DNA of 64,000 nucleotides from Geodermatophilus normandii (GCF_003182485.1 NZ_QGTX01000001.1:4178001-4242000); one strand, 5' to 3'. Positions 41,807 through 51,156 are shown, counted from the stretch's first letter. Translations and numbers: made by a program. The notes: generated by a model not told the origin, from the sequence alone.

Positions 41807-42079
41807 TCACGCCCCGCCTCCGGACGCCGGGGTTTGGCGGCGCACCTGAGCCGACTTGAGCGCAAGGCGCTTGAAGTGGGCCTTGCGCAGGTGCTCGGCG
41901 CGGCGAGCCCGTTCGGCGGGCGGCAGGACCCCGTCAGGGTCGGCCTCCCGCTCGAACCGGTCGCGGAACGCGCGGCGGGCGTTGGCGGTGCGTGCGGCCG
42001 GGTCGGCGGTGTTCGCCCATGAGGAATGGGCGGCGATGGAGGCGATGACGGAACGGTCTTCGGGACGGCGCGCGGGCAC
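41807..42079 (-). CDS. Small conserved protein of actinobacterial mobile elements
   Basis: The protein has 90 residues. The run IASIAAHSSWANTADPAART, ANARRAFRDRFEREADPDGV and LPPAERARRAEHLRKAHFKR is a highly recognisable conserved pattern in small actinobacterial proteins encoded near integrases and replication genes (generic form AAxxSWAxTxDxxARTAxAR...FExxVDPxGxLxPAERAxRAExxRKAHFxRLALKSA). The protein is basic and helical and likely nucleic-acid binding. No function is established that I know of. ATG at 42079. A 157 bp gap without a gene separates it from the replication-like gene. Confidence 0.75.
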   Translation of the reverse strand: MPARRPEDRSVIASIAAHSSWANTADPAARTANARRAFRDRFEREADPDGVLPPAERARRAEHLRKAHFKRLALKSAQVRRQTPASGGGA

Positions 42080-42159
42080 GGCAGGACTCCGTAAGGGGAG
42101 TCCCGGCGCCGATCTCCGGGGATGCGGGAAGTGCCCGACCGGCCACTAGCGGCGGCGGA

Positions 42160-42609
42160 TCAACGCCGCTGCGGTACCGACAGTACAACGTGGGCGCCGG
42201 GCATCGGCCGGTCGCCGGTGAGCTCGGCTGCGGTGACGGTCACCGCGGGGCGGTGGCAGCGGCAGCGCAGCACCCAGGAGTCGCGCAAGGTGATCACCCA
42301 CATCGGCGGGGACGGACGCCCGTCGTTCCAGGTGGCTCGACTCGTGGGCACGGCCAGGAACCGGCGGCGGAACAGCTGCCGGCCACGGACGAACTTCGAC
42401 GAGGTGGGGATCCGGTAGAGCCGCAGCAGCGTCTTGCCGCCGTCGCAGCGGACGGTGGACATGAGCAGTCGGGAGCGCACGTCTGGGGGCAGCTCGGCCA
42501 GCCAGGTGGCGGCGGTGGTGGCGCTGGTCACCAGCTGGTCGACATCGCGCGCCCACTGCGGTTGGGGCAGGCCGGAGATGCCCAGCCAGCCGGCGACCGG
42601 GTCGGTCAC
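42160..42609 (-). CDS. Hypothetical protein coupled to the integrase
   Basis: The protein has 149 residues. Visible sequence includes [44 protein letters not shown] (quoted in parts [14 protein letters not shown] and KTLLRLYRI), and a cysteine/histidine pair in [15 protein letters not shown]. It is basic, without a membrane helix. The GTG at 42609 overlaps the integrase TGA by four bases (GTGA), so it is translated together with the integrase. That position would suit a recombination directionality factor or a regulator, but the sequence is longer than usual excisionases and shows no winged-helix motif that I can recognise. Confidence 0.55.
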   Translation of the reverse strand: MTDPVAGWLGISGLPQPQWARDVDQLVTSATTAATWLAELPPDVRSRLLMSTVRCDGGKTLLRLYRIPTSSKFVRGRQLFRRRFLAVPTSRATWNDGRPSPPMWVITLRDSWVLRCRCHRPAVTVTAAELTGDRPMPGAHVVLSVPQRR

Positions 42610-43547
42610 AGCCGGTCCCCTAGGGCGAGCCGCCGAGACGCCTCACGGGCCCGCTCGTCGGCGGTGCTGGCGGCGTACCGGCGGAGCATCTGCGCCGAGC
42701 GCCAGCCGGCCTTCCGCATCAAGTCCGACTCGCCGCCCCCGGCGTTGAGCCAGTGGTGGGCGTGGGCGTGCCTGAAGAGGTGGGCGTGCACCGGCACGCC
42801 AGCCTCGCGCCCGCGGCGCTCGAGCATCTGCCGGACGCCGTCTGCGCTAAGCGGCCCCCGGCCCTTCTCGGCGATCCAGAGCGGCGCGGTGGGCCCGATG
42901 TGCGCTCCACCCCAGCGGTCCCGGTCGCGCAGCCGCCGGTAGCGGCTGAGAGCCTGCGCGGTCTTCGCGTCGAAGGGGACGACCCGCACTCGGGAGCCCT
43001 TGCCGGTGACGGTGATCGTCTGCTGCTCGAGGTCGACGTCGGCCAGGGCGAGCCCGGCGACCTCGGCGCGGCGGCAGCCAGTGTCGAAGAACAACCGGAT
43101 CATGGCCGCGTCGCGGCGGTCGACCAGGGCCTTGCCCGCGGCGGTGGCGAGCAGGGCCCTGATCTGGTCCAGGCTGAGCACCGCTACCGGCTGCTCCGGA
43201 ACCGTGGGCGCGCGCATCCCATCCATCGGGTTGCGGTCGACCTCGTCCTCCTCGCGGAGCCAGCGGTAGAGCTGTTGCAACGCCCGGTACTCGACCGACA
43301 CGGTGGCGGGCTTGGCGTGGTCGTGCCGGTCGGCGAGGAAGGCGTTCAAGTCCCGGCGGGTGACCTTGGTCGGGTTGTCGGGACCGTCGTGCTCGCGGCA
43401 CCAGGCAGCCAGCTTGTTGAGCGCGCCGAGATAGAGCCGCGACGTGTTGGCGCTCTTGCCCTGAGCGCGCAGGGCGACCGCCCAGTCATGCCGGTAGCTG
43501 TCCCAGGCGGTCGGTCGGGGGGAGAGCGGGGTGACGGTGGCGGCCAT
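42606..43547 (-). CDS. Tyrosine recombinase (XerC/D-like integrase of the element)
   Basis: The protein has 313 residues. The N-terminal SAM-like domain (about 15-105, [35 protein letters not shown]) is followed by the catalytic domain with Arg in [20 protein letters not shown], Lys in [14 protein letters not shown], the [12 protein letters not shown] box, and Tyr in [17 protein letters not shown]. The second histidine position reads AGWRS (Trp instead of His), a change tolerated in many recombinases. The gene lies 120 bp from the intact tRNA-Val and reads away from it, the usual arrangement for an integrase with its attachment site. It is the best candidate for mobilising the 14.6 kb element. 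Confidence 0.92.
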   Translation of the reverse strand: MAATVTPLSPRPTAWDSYRHDWAVALRAQGKSANTSRLYLGALNKLAAWCREHDGPDNPTKVTRRDLNAFLADRHDHAKPATVSVEYRALQQLYRWLREEDEVDRNPMDGMRAPTVPEQPVAVLSLDQIRALLATAAGKALVDRRDAAMIRLFFDTGCRRAEVAGLALADVDLEQQTITVTGKGSRVRVVPFDAKTAQALSRYRRLRDRDRWGGAHIGPTAPLWIAEKGRGPLSADGVRQMLERRGREAGVPVHAHLFRHAHAHHWLNAGGGESDLMRKAGWRSAQMLRRYAASTADERAREASRRLALGDRL

Positions 43548-43664
43548 CGGAGCCTCCGGTTGCGGTGTCCCTGGTGCCCCGTATGCAGATGTTACGCGGT
43601 CGCTGAACGCTGTGCATTGAGCAGTGAGCCCCTGACCCGGAGATATCTCCAGCTCAGGGGCTCA

Positions 43665-43739
43665 TGGTGGGCGCGGCAGGGATCGAACCTGCGACCGCTC
43701 GCTTGTAAGGCGAGAGCTCTCCCGCTGAGCTACGCGCCC
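43665..43739 (-). tRNA. tRNA-Val (anticodon UAC)
   Basis: On the minus strand: acceptor GGGCGCG/CGCGCCC, D arm GCTC-AGCGGGA-GAGC, anticodon arm CTCGC-CTTACAA-GCGAG with anticodon TAC, variable CGGTC, T arm GCAGG-TTCGATC-CCTGC, discriminator A and encoded CCA (43665-43667). All stems pair fully. It is complete and presumably functional even though an element has integrated in its 3' half. Confidence 0.96.
43666..43709 (-). other. Attachment site (right end of element) within tRNA-Val
   Basis: This 44-bp segment of the intact tRNA-Val gene repeats the fragment at 29035-29078 with two differences. It should be the element-borne half, which restores the tRNA on integration, joined to the chromosomal 5' half at 43710-43739. 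Confidence 0.85.
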
Positions 43740-43779
43740 CGCCCGCCCAGGGTAGGGACCCCGGGCGGCGGTCCGGGGA

Positions 43780-44241
43780 CTACGCCGCGATCTTCGCGAC
43801 GGCGTCCTTCCAGCCGGACTGCTCGCGCGCGTCACCGGGCTGGTTGACCTCGGCGAACGCGATCTTCCCCTCGGCGTCGACGAGGAAGGTGCCGCGCACG
43901 GCCATGCCGGCCTTGTCGTTGAACACCCCGTAGGCCTGGGCGGTCGCGCCGTGCGGCCAGAAGTCGCTCAGCAGCGGGAAGTCGAAGCCCTCCTGCGCCT
44001 TGAACGCCTTGAGGCTGAAGACCGGGTCGGTGCTGATGGCGACCACCTCCACGCCGGCGTCGGTGTAGGTGGTCAGCTCGTCACGCAGCTGGCACAGCTC
44101 GCCGGTGCAGATGCCGGAGAACGCGAACGGGTAGAAGACGACGAGCACCGGCGTCCCCCGCAGGTCGGCGAGGGAGACGACCTGGCGGTCCTGGTCGGGC
44201 AGGCTGAAGTCGGGCGCGACGTCACCGACGGAGAGGCTCAT
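43780..44241 (-). CDS. ahpE: Peroxiredoxin (AhpE/Bcp-like)
   Basis: The protein has 153 residues, the same length as mycobacterial AhpE. The fold markers are VGDVAPDFSLPDQDRQVVSL, VLVVFYPFAFSGICTGELCQL with the peroxidatic cysteine in the helix after the FSG turn and a nearby second cysteine, VVAISTDPVFSLKAF, and GTFLVDAEGKIAFAE. It reduces hydroperoxides using mycothiol/mycoredoxin or thioredoxin partners (family knowledge). The ATG at 44241 (MSLSVGDVAP) is preferred over one at 44259. Order ahpE - DUF3052 - aceE matches M. tuberculosis Rv2238c-Rv2241, confirming that this is the conserved chromosome flanking the element. Confidence 0.93.
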   Translation of the reverse strand: MSLSVGDVAPDFSLPDQDRQVVSLADLRGTPVLVVFYPFAFSGICTGELCQLRDELTTYTDAGVEVVAISTDPVFSLKAFKAQEGFDFPLLSDFWPHGATAQAYGVFNDKAGMAVRGTFLVDAEGKIAFAEVNQPGDAREQSGWKDAVAKIAA

Positions 44242-44289
44242 GCGCCGATCGTGCCGCACGGGCCAGGGCGGCCCGTCAGCGGGACGGCG

Positions 44290-44715
44290 TCAGCGGCGCG
44301 TGCGCGCCGTCTTGGGGGTGACAAGCCGGATCCCCGACCAGTCCTTGGCCGCGGAGATGCTGCTGGTCTGGGCGAGCCCCGCGGTGGGGGCCGCCTCGGT
44401 GACGTCGCCGGGCTCGACGTGGCCCGGGCGCCCGGACTTGGGCACCAGCAGCCACACGACGCCGTCGTCGGCGAGGGAGGCGATCGCGTCGACGAGCGCG
44501 TCGACGAGGTCGCCGTCGTCCTCACGCCACCAGAGGAGGACGACGTCGGCGACCTCGTCGGTGTCCTCGTCGACCATCTCGCTGCCCGAGAGGTCGACGA
44601 TCGAGTCGCGCAGGTCCTCGTCGGCGTCCTCGTCCCAGCCGAGCTCCTGCACGACCATGCCCGGCTTGATGCCCAGCCGGGCCGCCATGCCGGCGCTGCC
44701 CGAGTCGACGCTCAT
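44290..44715 (-). CDS. DUF3052 family protein
   Basis: The protein has 141 residues. AARLGIKPGMVVQELGWDED, ADEDLRDSIVDLSGSEMVDED (in parts), DVVLLWWREDDGDLVDALVD and VVWLLVPKSGRPGHVEPGDV define the actinobacterial DUF3052 family, together with a C-terminal AGLAQTSSISAAKDWSGIRL. It is cytoplasmic and acidic, and function is unknown. Homologs sit between ahpE and aceE in mycobacteria (Rv2239c). It may be co-transcribed with ahpE (48 bp gap) and diverges from aceE. Confidence 0.9.
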   Translation of the reverse strand: MSVDSGSAGMAARLGIKPGMVVQELGWDEDADEDLRDSIVDLSGSEMVDEDTDEVADVVLLWWREDDGDLVDALVDAIASLADDGVVWLLVPKSGRPGHVEPGDVTEAAPTAGLAQTSSISAAKDWSGIRLVTPKTARTRR

Positions 44716-45027
44716 CCCTGCTGTTCCTCCGAGGTGTGGCCGGCCGCCGGCGTCCCACCGGCGGGCACGAGGCGCCTGACGGGCGCGTGGGAGTCGTGGG
44801 GGCCGACGGCGGACACGACCGGCGGGGAGTCCACCCGCTGCCTGGTCATGTCACCCCTCTCGTGCCCGGGAGCGCGGTCCCGACGGCGTCGGTACGCGTG
44901 GGCAGGAGCGTAGGGCATGCCTGGTCACGCGCAAGCGCTCGTCGACGACGCGCCCGACGGGCCCTTCCCACCGCTGGCCGGGAGGTCTGGCGTGACGCGG
45001 GCCATCCCGGCGCGCGACGATGGACCC
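44716..45027. promoter_or_regulatory. Divergent promoter region between DUF3052 and aceE
   Basis: This 312-bp gap holds no supported gene. It should contain the promoters for the ahpE/DUF3052 and aceE transcription units. The frame of aceE stays open upstream to 44917, but the sequence there ([14 protein letters not shown]...) is not conserved-looking and the ATG at 45028 fits better. Confidence 0.4.
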
Positions 45028-47826
45028 ATGAGCGCTCCGCAGCAGGGTGGCGACCCCACCCGCGACGCCGGCCAGCCCCGCGCGGTCATCACCGACGGAC
45101 TCCCCAGCCAACTGGTCGACACCGATCCCGACGAGACCCAGGAGTGGGTCGAGTCCCTCGACAGCGTCGTCGAGCACGCAGGCCGCGGGCGGGCCCGCTA
45201 CCTCATGCTCAAGCTGCTGCAGCGCAGCCGCGAGCAGCAGGTGGGCGTACCGGCCCTCCGCAGCACCGACTACATCAACACGATCCCGCCCGAGCGCGAG
45301 CCGTACTTCCCCGGCGACGAGGAGACCGAGCGGCGCATCCGCGCCTACATCCGGTGGAACGCCGCGATCATGGTGCACCGCGCGCAGCGGCCGGGCATCG
45401 GCGTCGGCGGGCACATCTCCTCCTACGCCTCCTCCGCCAGCCTCTACGAGGTCGGCTTCAACCACTTCTTCCGCGGCAAGGACCATCCCGGCGGCGGCGA
45501 CCAGATCTGGTTCCAGGGCCACGCCTCCCCCGGCATCTACGCCCGCGCCTACCTCGAGGGCCGGCTCACCGAGCAGCAGCTCGACGGCTTCCGGCAGGAG
45601 GTCAGCCACCCGGGCGGCGGGCTGTCGAGCTACCCGCACCCGCGGCTGATGCCGGACTTCTGGGAGTTCCCCACCGTCTCCATGGGCCTCGGCCCGATGA
45701 ACGCGATCTACCAGGCGCGGTTCAACCGCTACCTGCACTCCCGCGGCGTCAAGGACACCTCCGACCAGCACGTGTGGGCGTTCCTCGGCGACGGCGAGAT
45801 GGACGAGCCGGAGTCGCTGGGCCTCATCGGCCTGGCCGCCCGCGAGGAGCTCGACAACCTCACCTTCGTCGTCAACTGCAACCTGCAGCGGCTCGACGGC
45901 CCGGTCCGCGGCAACGGCAAGGTCATCCAGGAGCTGGAGTCGTTCTTCCGCGGCGCCGGCTGGAACGTCATCAAGGTGATCTGGGGCCGCGAGTGGGACC
46001 CGCTGCTGGCCGCCGACCGCGACGGCGCCCTGGTCAACCTCATGAACCAGACGCCCGACGGCGACTACCAGACCTACAAGGCCGAGGACGGCGCGTTCGT
46101 CCGCGAGCACTTCTTCGGCCGTGACCCGCGCACGCGCAAGCTCGTCGAGGGCATGAGCGACAAGGAGGTCTGGGACCTCTCCCGCGGCGGGCACGACTAC
46201 CGCAAGGTCTACGCGGCGTTCAAGGCGGCCGTGGAGCACAAGGGCCAGCCCACGGTCATCCTCGCCAAGACGATCAAGGGCTGGACGCTGGGCAGCCACT
46301 TCGAGGGCCGCAACTCCACCCACCAGATGAAGAAGCTGACCGCCGAGGACCTCGCCGCCTTCCGCGACCGGCTCTACCTGCCCATCCCCGACGAGCAGCT
46401 CGACAAGACGCTGCCGCCCTACTACAAGCCCGCGCCGGACTCCGACGAGATGCAGTACATGGTGGAGCGGCGGCGCGCGCTGGGCGGGGCGGTGCCGCGG
46501 CGGCGCTCGGAGTTCAAGACGCTCAAGGCGCCCGACGACAAGGCCCTCGACGTCCTGCGCCGCGGCTCCGGCAAGCAGGAGGTGGCGACGACGATGGCGT
46601 TCGTCCGCCTGCTCAAGGAGCTGCTCAAGGACAAGGAGCTCGGCCCGCGCTTCGTGCCGATCATCCCGGACGAGGCCCGCACCTTCGGGATGGACAGCCT
46701 CTTCCCGTCGCAGAAGATCTACAACCCGGCCGGCCAGCGCTACACCTCGGTCGACCGCGAGCTGATGCTCGCCTACAAGGAGTCCGAGCAGGGCGTGATC
46801 CTGCACGAGGGCATCAACGAGGCCGGGTCGACGGCGTCGTTCACCGCGGTCGGCACGTCGTACGCCACGCACGGCGAGCCGATGATCCCGATCTACATCT
46901 TCTACTCGATGTTCGGGTTCCAGCGGACCGGCGACTCGTTCTGGGCCGCCGCCGACCAGATGACCCGCGGCTTCGTCCTCGGCGCCACCGCCGGCCGCAC
47001 GACGCTCAACGGCGAGGGCCTGCAGCACGAGGACGGCCACTCGCTGCTGCTCGCGCAGACCAACCCCGCCGTCGTGTCCTACGACCCGGCCTTCTCCTAC
47101 GAGGTCGGCCACATCGTCAAGGACGCGCTGGCCCGCATGTACGGCGAGGACCCGGGCGCCCCGCTGGGCGGGTACCGCAGCCCCGACGTCATGTACTACC
47201 TGACGGTCTACAACGAGCCGTTCCAGCAGCCGGCCGAGCCCGAGGACCTGGACGTGCAGGGCCTGCTCGCCGGCATGTACCTGTACGCCCCCGGCTCCGG
47301 TGAGGGCCACCGGGCGCAGGTGCTGGCGTCGGGCGTCGCGGTGCCGTGGGCGCTGCGGGCGCAGGAGCTGCTGCGCGAGGACTGGGGCGTGTCGGCCGAC
47401 GTGTGGTCGGTGACGTCCTGGAACGAGCTGCGGCGGCAGGCCGACGAGGTCAGCGAGCACAACTTCCTGCACCCCGAGGAGGACCCGCAGGTGCCCTACG
47501 TGACCCGGCGGCTGCAGGACGCCGAGGGTCCGGTCGTGGCGGTGTCGGACTGGATGCGGGCGGTGCCCGACCTCATCGCCCCGTACGTGCCGGGCGGCAT
47601 GGCGACGCTCGGCACCGACGGGTTCGGCCTGTCCGACACCCGCCCGGCGCTGCGCCGACACTTCCACGTCGACGCCGAGTCGATCGTGGTGCGGACGCTG
47701 GGGGCGCTGGCTGACCGCGGGCAGATCGACCGCTCGACGGTCCGCGAGGCCGTGGAGAGGTACCGGATCCGCGACGTGCAGGCCGCCCCGGCCGAGGAGC
47801 GGACCGACCCGAGCCCGGCCACCTGA
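45028..47826 (+). CDS. aceE: Pyruvate dehydrogenase E1 component (homodimeric type)
   Basis: The protein has 932 residues. It decarboxylates pyruvate with thiamine diphosphate and passes the acetyl group to the E2 lipoyl domain. Key features: [20 protein letters not shown] with [17 protein letters not shown], the ThDP-Mg motif [20 protein letters not shown] then [17 protein letters not shown] (GDG...NCN), [10 protein letters not shown], and the second half with [40 protein letters not shown] and [20 protein letters not shown]. Length and pattern are those of the AceE found in actinobacteria. ATG at 45028 ([10 protein letters not shown]). It is followed by a structured intergenic repeat starting at its stop codon. 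Confidence 0.96.
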   Translation: MSAPQQGGDPTRDAGQPRAVITDGLPSQLVDTDPDETQEWVESLDSVVEHAGRGRARYLMLKLLQRSREQQVGVPALRSTDYINTIPPEREPYFPGDEETERRIRAYIRWNAAIMVHRAQRPGIGVGGHISSYASSASLYEVGFNHFFRGKDHPGGGDQIWFQGHASPGIYARAYLEGRLTEQQLDGFRQEVSHPGGGLSSYPHPRLMPDFWEFPTVSMGLGPMNAIYQARFNRYLHSRGVKDTSDQHVWAFLGDGEMDEPESLGLIGLAAREELDNLTFVVNCNLQRLDGPVRGNGKVIQELESFFRGAGWNVIKVIWGREWDPLLAADRDGALVNLMNQTPDGDYQTYKAEDGAFVREHFFGRDPRTRKLVEGMSDKEVWDLSRGGHDYRKVYAAFKAAVEHKGQPTVILAKTIKGWTLGSHFEGRNSTHQMKKLTAEDLAAFRDRLYLPIPDEQLDKTLPPYYKPAPDSDEMQYMVERRRALGGAVPRRRSEFKTLKAPDDKALDVLRRGSGKQEVATTMAFVRLLKELLKDKELGPRFVPIIPDEARTFGMDSLFPSQKIYNPAGQRYTSVDRELMLAYKESEQGVILHEGINEAGSTASFTAVGTSYATHGEPMIPIYIFYSMFGFQRTGDSFWAAADQMTRGFVLGATAGRTTLNGEGLQHEDGHSLLLAQTNPAVVSYDPAFSYEVGHIVKDALARMYGEDPGAPLGGYRSPDVMYYLTVYNEPFQQPAEPEDLDVQGLLAGMYLYAPGSGEGHRAQVLASGVAVPWALRAQELLREDWGVSADVWSVTSWNELRRQADEVSEHNFLHPEEDPQVPYVTRRLQDAEGPVVAVSDWMRAVPDLIAPYVPGGMATLGTDGFGLSDTRPALRRHFHVDAESIVVRTLGALADRGQIDRSTVREAVERYRIRDVQAAPAEERTDPSPAT

Positions 47827-47884
47827 CGAAGGACCCCTTGCCCCCCACCACTCGCGAGCTCGCGGCGGGGCCCTGCACGGGGCC
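47824..47884 (+). repeat. Intergenic structured repeat, copy 2
   Basis: Beginning with the aceE stop codon the sequence reads TGACGAAGGACCCCTTGCCC, then CCCACCACTCGCGAGCTCGC and GGCGGGGCCCTGCACGGGGCC. It aligns with the copies at 11399-11466 and 51240-51298. CTCGCGAGCTCGCGG is strongly self-complementary. Confidence 0.7.
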
Positions 47885-47902
47885 GCCGACGACGGCCACT
47901 CC

Positions 47903-48821
47903 GTGGCCGTCGTCGGCGGCGGGGTGGTCGGCCTGACCTGCGCGCTGGAGCTCGCGCGGGCCGGGCACCGGGTCCGGCTGCACACCGCCGACCCGTGGGC
48001 GGCGACCACCTCCGCGGTGGCCGCCGCCATCTGGTTCCCGTACCGGGCGGCACCCGTGGACGCCGTCCTCCGGTGGGGCGCCACCTCGCTCGCGGTCCTC
48101 ACCCGGCTCGCCGCCGACCCGGCGACCGGCGTGCGGCTCCGCCCGGGCACGTACGTGCACCGGACCCCCGACCCCGACCCGTGGTGGACGCCGGGGTGCC
48201 CGGGGTCCGTCCGGCTGCGCCGGAGGAGCTCCCGCCGGGCGTCCCCGCCGGCACCCGCTGCACGCTGCCGGTGGTCGACACCGGCGAGTACCTGCCCTGG
48301 CTGGCCGCCGCGTGCGCCGCGGCCGGGGTGACCACCGTGCCCGGCCGGGTGGACGCGCTGGACGACGTCCCCGGCGAGGTCGTCGTGGTGGCCGCGGGCT
48401 CGCGTCCGGGCCGCTGCTCGGTGACGGCACCGGCGTGCCCGTGCAGGGCCAGGTGGTGCGCCTGGCCGATCCGGGGCTGACCGAGTGGGTGCTGGACGAG
48501 GACGGCCCGGCCGGGCTGACCTACGTCGTGCCCCGCGGGCGGGACGTCGTCTGCGGCGGGACGGCGGTGGAGGGGGCCACGGGCCGGGACCCCGATCCGC
48601 GGGTGGAGGCCGCGATCCTGGAGCGGGCGTGCGCCCTGGTGCCGGCGCTGCGGGGGCAACCGGTGCTGTCACGGGCGGTCGGGCTGCGGCCGGCCCGGCC
48701 CACCGTCCGGCTGGAACGGCTGGCGGTCGGCGGCCGGCCCGTCGTCGCCTGCTACGGGCACGGCGGTGCCGGGGTCACCCTCTCCTGGGGCTGCGCGGCC
48801 GACGTCGCCGCCCTGGTCTGA
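47903..48821 (+). pseudogene. FAD-dependent D-amino-acid-oxidase-like protein, two frameshifts
   Basis: The start GTG 47903 gives MAVVGGGVVGLTCALELARAG (FAD-binding GxGxxG), AATTSAVAAAIWFPYRAAPV and RLRPGTYVHRTPDPDPWW in frame. Around 48197 the continuation (VPGVRPAAPEELPPGVPAG, VDTGEYLPWLAAACAAAGVT, VPGEVVVVAAGS) lies in the next frame. Around 48408 it moves again (GPLLGDGTGVPVQGQVVRLA, TYVVPRGRDVVCGGTAVEGA, ending YGHGGAGVTLSWGCAADVAA). The pieces join to one normal D-amino-acid oxidase/DAO-fold protein of about 307 residues. Each shift is a one-base loss at or near a G/C run. It is probably a sequencing artefact or a very recent pseudogene. Reaction by family: oxidative deamination of D-amino acids to 2-oxo acids, ammonia and hydrogen peroxide. 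Confidence 0.8.
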
Positions 48822-49746
48822 GCGCCGCCGCGTCGGCGAGCAGCAGGAGGGCCTGGGCCTCGGGTGAGCGCCCCGGCCGGTCGAACCGGGGCGCGGCCGG
48901 GACGCCGGCGACCCGCCCGAGGGGGTCGAGGCTCGCGGCGGCGGTGGCGAGCAGCGACCGGCCGACCGCCCCGTACTCCCCCGGCAGCCAGCCCTCGGCG
49001 GCGCCGCTCGACGCCGTGTAGGACAGCATCGCGGCCACCGCGGGATCGGGCCGCGACGCCTCGTCGTCGAGCACGTCGCCGAGGGTGCCGTCGGGCCGCC
49101 GGTGCGCCAGGCAGGCGTCGAGGAGTGCGCGGACCTCCTCCGCCACGGCGGCGCCCCGCGCGGTCGGCAGCCGGCCCACCGTCCGCGCCAGCCCGGCGGC
49201 CACCCAGCCGTTGCCGGTGCCCCAGGCGCGGGCGTCGGCGGGCCGGCCGGCCGCGTCGTCCCACCGGGCGCGCCACAGGCCGTCGGGCCGCCGCAGCCGG
49301 GAGCGGTGCCCGTCCAGCTGGGCGAGCGCGGCGTCCGCGTGCCCGGCTGCGGCCAGCGGCGGCACCACCATGAACACGGTGTCGGCCCAGACCTCCCGCG
49401 AGCCGACCAGGTGGAACAGGGTGCCGTCGGCGGCGCGGGGCGCGTGCCGCAGCAGCCAGTCCCGCTGGCGGCCGGCGGCGGCGGACAGCGCCGCGTCGCC
49501 CGTCCGGCGCGCCACCAGGTCCACGAACTCGCCGACGACGCCGCCGTTGACGCTGCACGCGGGATCGAGCTCGGCCAGCCGGCCGTCGGGCAGCTGCCGG
49601 GCTACGGCGTCGTCGACGAGCGCCCGCAGCGCGTCCGCCTCGCCCGCGGCGTCGAGGACCGCCGCCGTCAGGCCCTGGTCCCACGAGTGCCGCTGACCGA
49701 CCAGCAGGGAGCACAGGACCCGACGGCGGGTCTCCTCGTCGAGCAC
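48775..49746 (-). CDS. GH88/GH105-like unsaturated glycoside hydrolase
   Basis: The protein has 323 residues, cytoplasmic and with no signal peptide. RHSWDQGLTAAVLDAAG, GGVVGEFVDLVARRTGDAAL, REVWADTVFMVVPPLAAAGH, GLWRARWDDAAGRPADARAW and GTGNGWVAAGLARTVGRLP match the (alpha/alpha)6-barrel of family 88/105 hydrolases. WADTVFM carries the conserved aspartate and ARAWGTGNGW the second active-site segment. Such enzymes usually remove unsaturated uronic acids from oligosaccharides made by lyases. Its place at the end of a beta-glucoside-type operon suggests action on internalised oligosaccharides (inference). GTG at 49746, nine bases after the GH1 stop. The 3' end overlaps the oxidase gene by 47 bp, tail to tail. 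Confidence 0.8.
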   Translation of the reverse strand: MLDEETRRRVLCSLLVGQRHSWDQGLTAAVLDAAGEADALRALVDDAVARQLPDGRLAELDPACSVNGGVVGEFVDLVARRTGDAALSAAAGRQRDWLLRHAPRAADGTLFHLVGSREVWADTVFMVVPPLAAAGHADAALAQLDGHRSRLRRPDGLWRARWDDAAGRPADARAWGTGNGWVAAGLARTVGRLPTARGAAVAEEVRALLDACLAHRRPDGTLGDVLDDEASRPDPAVAAMLSYTASSGAAEGWLPGEYGAVGRSLLATAAASLDPLGRVAGVPAAPRFDRPGRSPEAQALLLLADAAALRPGRRRRPRSPRRG

Positions 49747-49755
49747 GGCCTCCGC

Positions 49756-51156
49756 TCAGGCGCCGTCGCGGTGGCGGCGCAGCAGCTCGGCGTAGGCCAG
49801 GCCGCTGTCCTTCACGGTGCGCCGCTGGGTCTCGTAGTCCACGTGCACCAGCCCGAAGCGCTGGGCGTACCCGCGGGCCCACTCGTAGTTGTCCAGCAGG
49901 GACCAGGCGAAGTAGCCGCGCACGTCGGCGCCGCGCTCCATCGCCGTCGCCACCGCCGCGAGGTGGCGGACCAGGAAGTCGACCCGCTCGGGGTCGTGCA
50001 CCGCGCCCTCGGCGTCGACCTCGTCGTCCCAGGCGGAGCCGTTCTCCGTGACGACGAGCGGCAGGCCCGGTGCCTGCCCGCCGATCCACAGCAGCAGGTC
50101 GGTGAACGCCTCGGGGCTGATGCCCCAGCCCATCGTGGTCGTCGGCCCCTCGGGGTCGAGCTCGACGACGTCCCCGCCGCCGATGAACGACGTCGGCGGC
50201 TTGCCGGCCGGCCGGGCGCCGGCGCGCACGGTCTGCTCGAAGTAGTAGTTCACGCCCAGCCAGTCCAGCGGCGCGGCGATCGTCTCGAGGTCGCCGTCGC
50301 GGACGGGCAGCGGGGCGCCGGCGGCCTCGAGGTCGGCGACGACGTCGGCCGGGTAGGCGCCGTGCACGACCGGCTCGAGGAACATCCGGTTCTGCTGGCC
50401 GTCGAGGCGGCGGGCGGCGTCGACGTCGGCCGGGTCCTGGCTGGCCGGGCTCATCGGCGTGAAGTTCAGCGTGATGCCCAGCGAGGAGACCCCGGCCTCC
50501 CGCAGCCGGGCCGCCGCCAGGCCGTGGCCGAGCAGCAGGTGGTGGGTGGCGCGGGCCCCGGCGACGGGGTCCTGCAGTCCCGGCGCGTGCGCTCCGGACA
50601 CGTGGCCGAGCAGCGCGCTGCACATCGGCTCGTTCAGCGTCGACCAGTGCGTCACCCGGTCGCCGAGCGCGTCGACGACGACGGACGCGTACTCGGCGAA
50701 CCGCTCGGCGGTGTCGCGGTCGGCCCAGCCGCCGCGGTCCTGCAGCGCCTGCGGGAGGTCCCAGTGGTAGAGCGTCAGCCAGGGCGCGACCCCGACGGCG
50801 AGCAGCTCGTCGACCAGCCGCCGGTAGAAGTCCAGCCCGCGCTGCTCGACCCGGCCGCCGCCCTCGGGCACCACCCGCGGCCAGGCGACGGAGAACCGGT
50901 AGGCCGAGAGCCCGAGACCGGCCATGAGCGCGACGTCGTCGCGGTAGCGGTGGTAGTGGTCGACGGCGACGTCGCCGGTGTGGCCCTGGTACGTGCGGCC
51001 GGGCGTGTGGCTGTAGGTGTCCCAGATCGAGGGGCCGCGGCCGTCCTCGGTGACGGCGCCCTCGATCTGGTAGGCGGCGGTCGCGGCGCCGAAGACGAAG
51101 CCGGGCGGGAAGGTGAGGCCGGCGAGGGCGTCCTCGCGGATGTCGGTGCTGGTCAC
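49756..51156 (-). CDS. Beta-glucosidase (GH1)
   Basis: The protein has 466 residues. GH1 features include FVFGAATAAYQIEGAVTEDG, SVAWPRVVPEGGG, APWLTLYHWDLPQALQDRGG, the acid/base motif WSTLNEPMCSALLGHVSGAH, and the nucleophile motif LPLVVTENGSAWDDEV. The end is FAWSLLDNYEWARGYAQRFG. It hydrolyses cellobiose or other beta-glucosides in the cytoplasm; there is no signal peptide. The GTG at 51156 is chosen because AGGAGA lies about ten bases upstream. In streptomycetes an equivalent enzyme (BglC) is encoded with the CebEFG cellobiose transporter and CebR, the same set as here. Confidence 0.94.
   Translation of the reverse strand: MTSTDIREDALAGLTFPPGFVFGAATAAYQIEGAVTEDGRGPSIWDTYSHTPGRTYQGHTGDVAVDHYHRYRDDVALMAGLGLSAYRFSVAWPRVVPEGGGRVEQRGLDFYRRLVDELLAVGVAPWLTLYHWDLPQALQDRGGWADRDTAERFAEYASVVVDALGDRVTHWSTLNEPMCSALLGHVSGAHAPGLQDPVAGARATHHLLLGHGLAAARLREAGVSSLGITLNFTPMSPASQDPADVDAARRLDGQQNRMFLEPVVHGAYPADVVADLEAAGAPLPVRDGDLETIAAPLDWLGVNYYFEQTVRAGARPAGKPPTSFIGGGDVVELDPEGPTTTMGWGISPEAFTDLLLWIGGQAPGLPLVVTENGSAWDDEVDAEGAVHDPERVDFLVRHLAAVATAMERGADVRGYFAWSLLDNYEWARGYAQRFGLVHVDYETQRRTVKDSGLAYAELLRRHRDGA

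Larger units (their letters stand above)
29079..43709. mobile_element. Integrative element of about 14.6 kb in tRNA-Val(UAC)
   Basis: The region is bounded by a 44-bp direct repeat of the tRNA-Val 3' half (29035-29078 and 43666-43709). A tyrosine integrase lies directly next to the intact tRNA, and ordinary conserved chromosomal genes resume on both sides. Base composition is visibly more AT-rich in parts (29100-31700, 38300-39400). Contents: integrase, small coupled genes, a replication-initiator-like gene, a terminase-small-subunit-like gene, RusA-like resolvase, a restriction-modification operon with Vsr and several unknowns. No transfer (FtsK/TraB-like) or capsid genes are recognised, so a phage satellite or a reduced element is more likely than a conjugative one (inference). 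GTTACGCGGTC occurs near both ends (29145-29155, 43591-43601), as do related GCAGTGAGCnCCTGA and GCTGTGC motifs, possibly integrase arm sites. Confidence 0.88.

Noticed and set aside
42606-43547. Integrase inactive because the second histidine of the catalytic set is Trp (AGWRS)
   Set aside because: Trp at this position is seen in active tyrosine recombinases, and the Arg, Lys, HxxR and Tyr residues are all present.
29079-43709. Actinobacterial conjugative element (AICE)
   Set aside because: No FtsK/TraB-like translocase, RepSA/RepAM initiator or spread (Spd) genes are recognised. RusA- and terminase-like genes point to a phage-related element.
44851-48672. Very long minus-strand open frame opposite aceE (over 1200 codons)
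   Set aside because: It is the antisense shadow of aceE caused by high GC third positions. The composition is His/Arg/Val/Gly-rich with no domain, while the plus strand has a full AceE.
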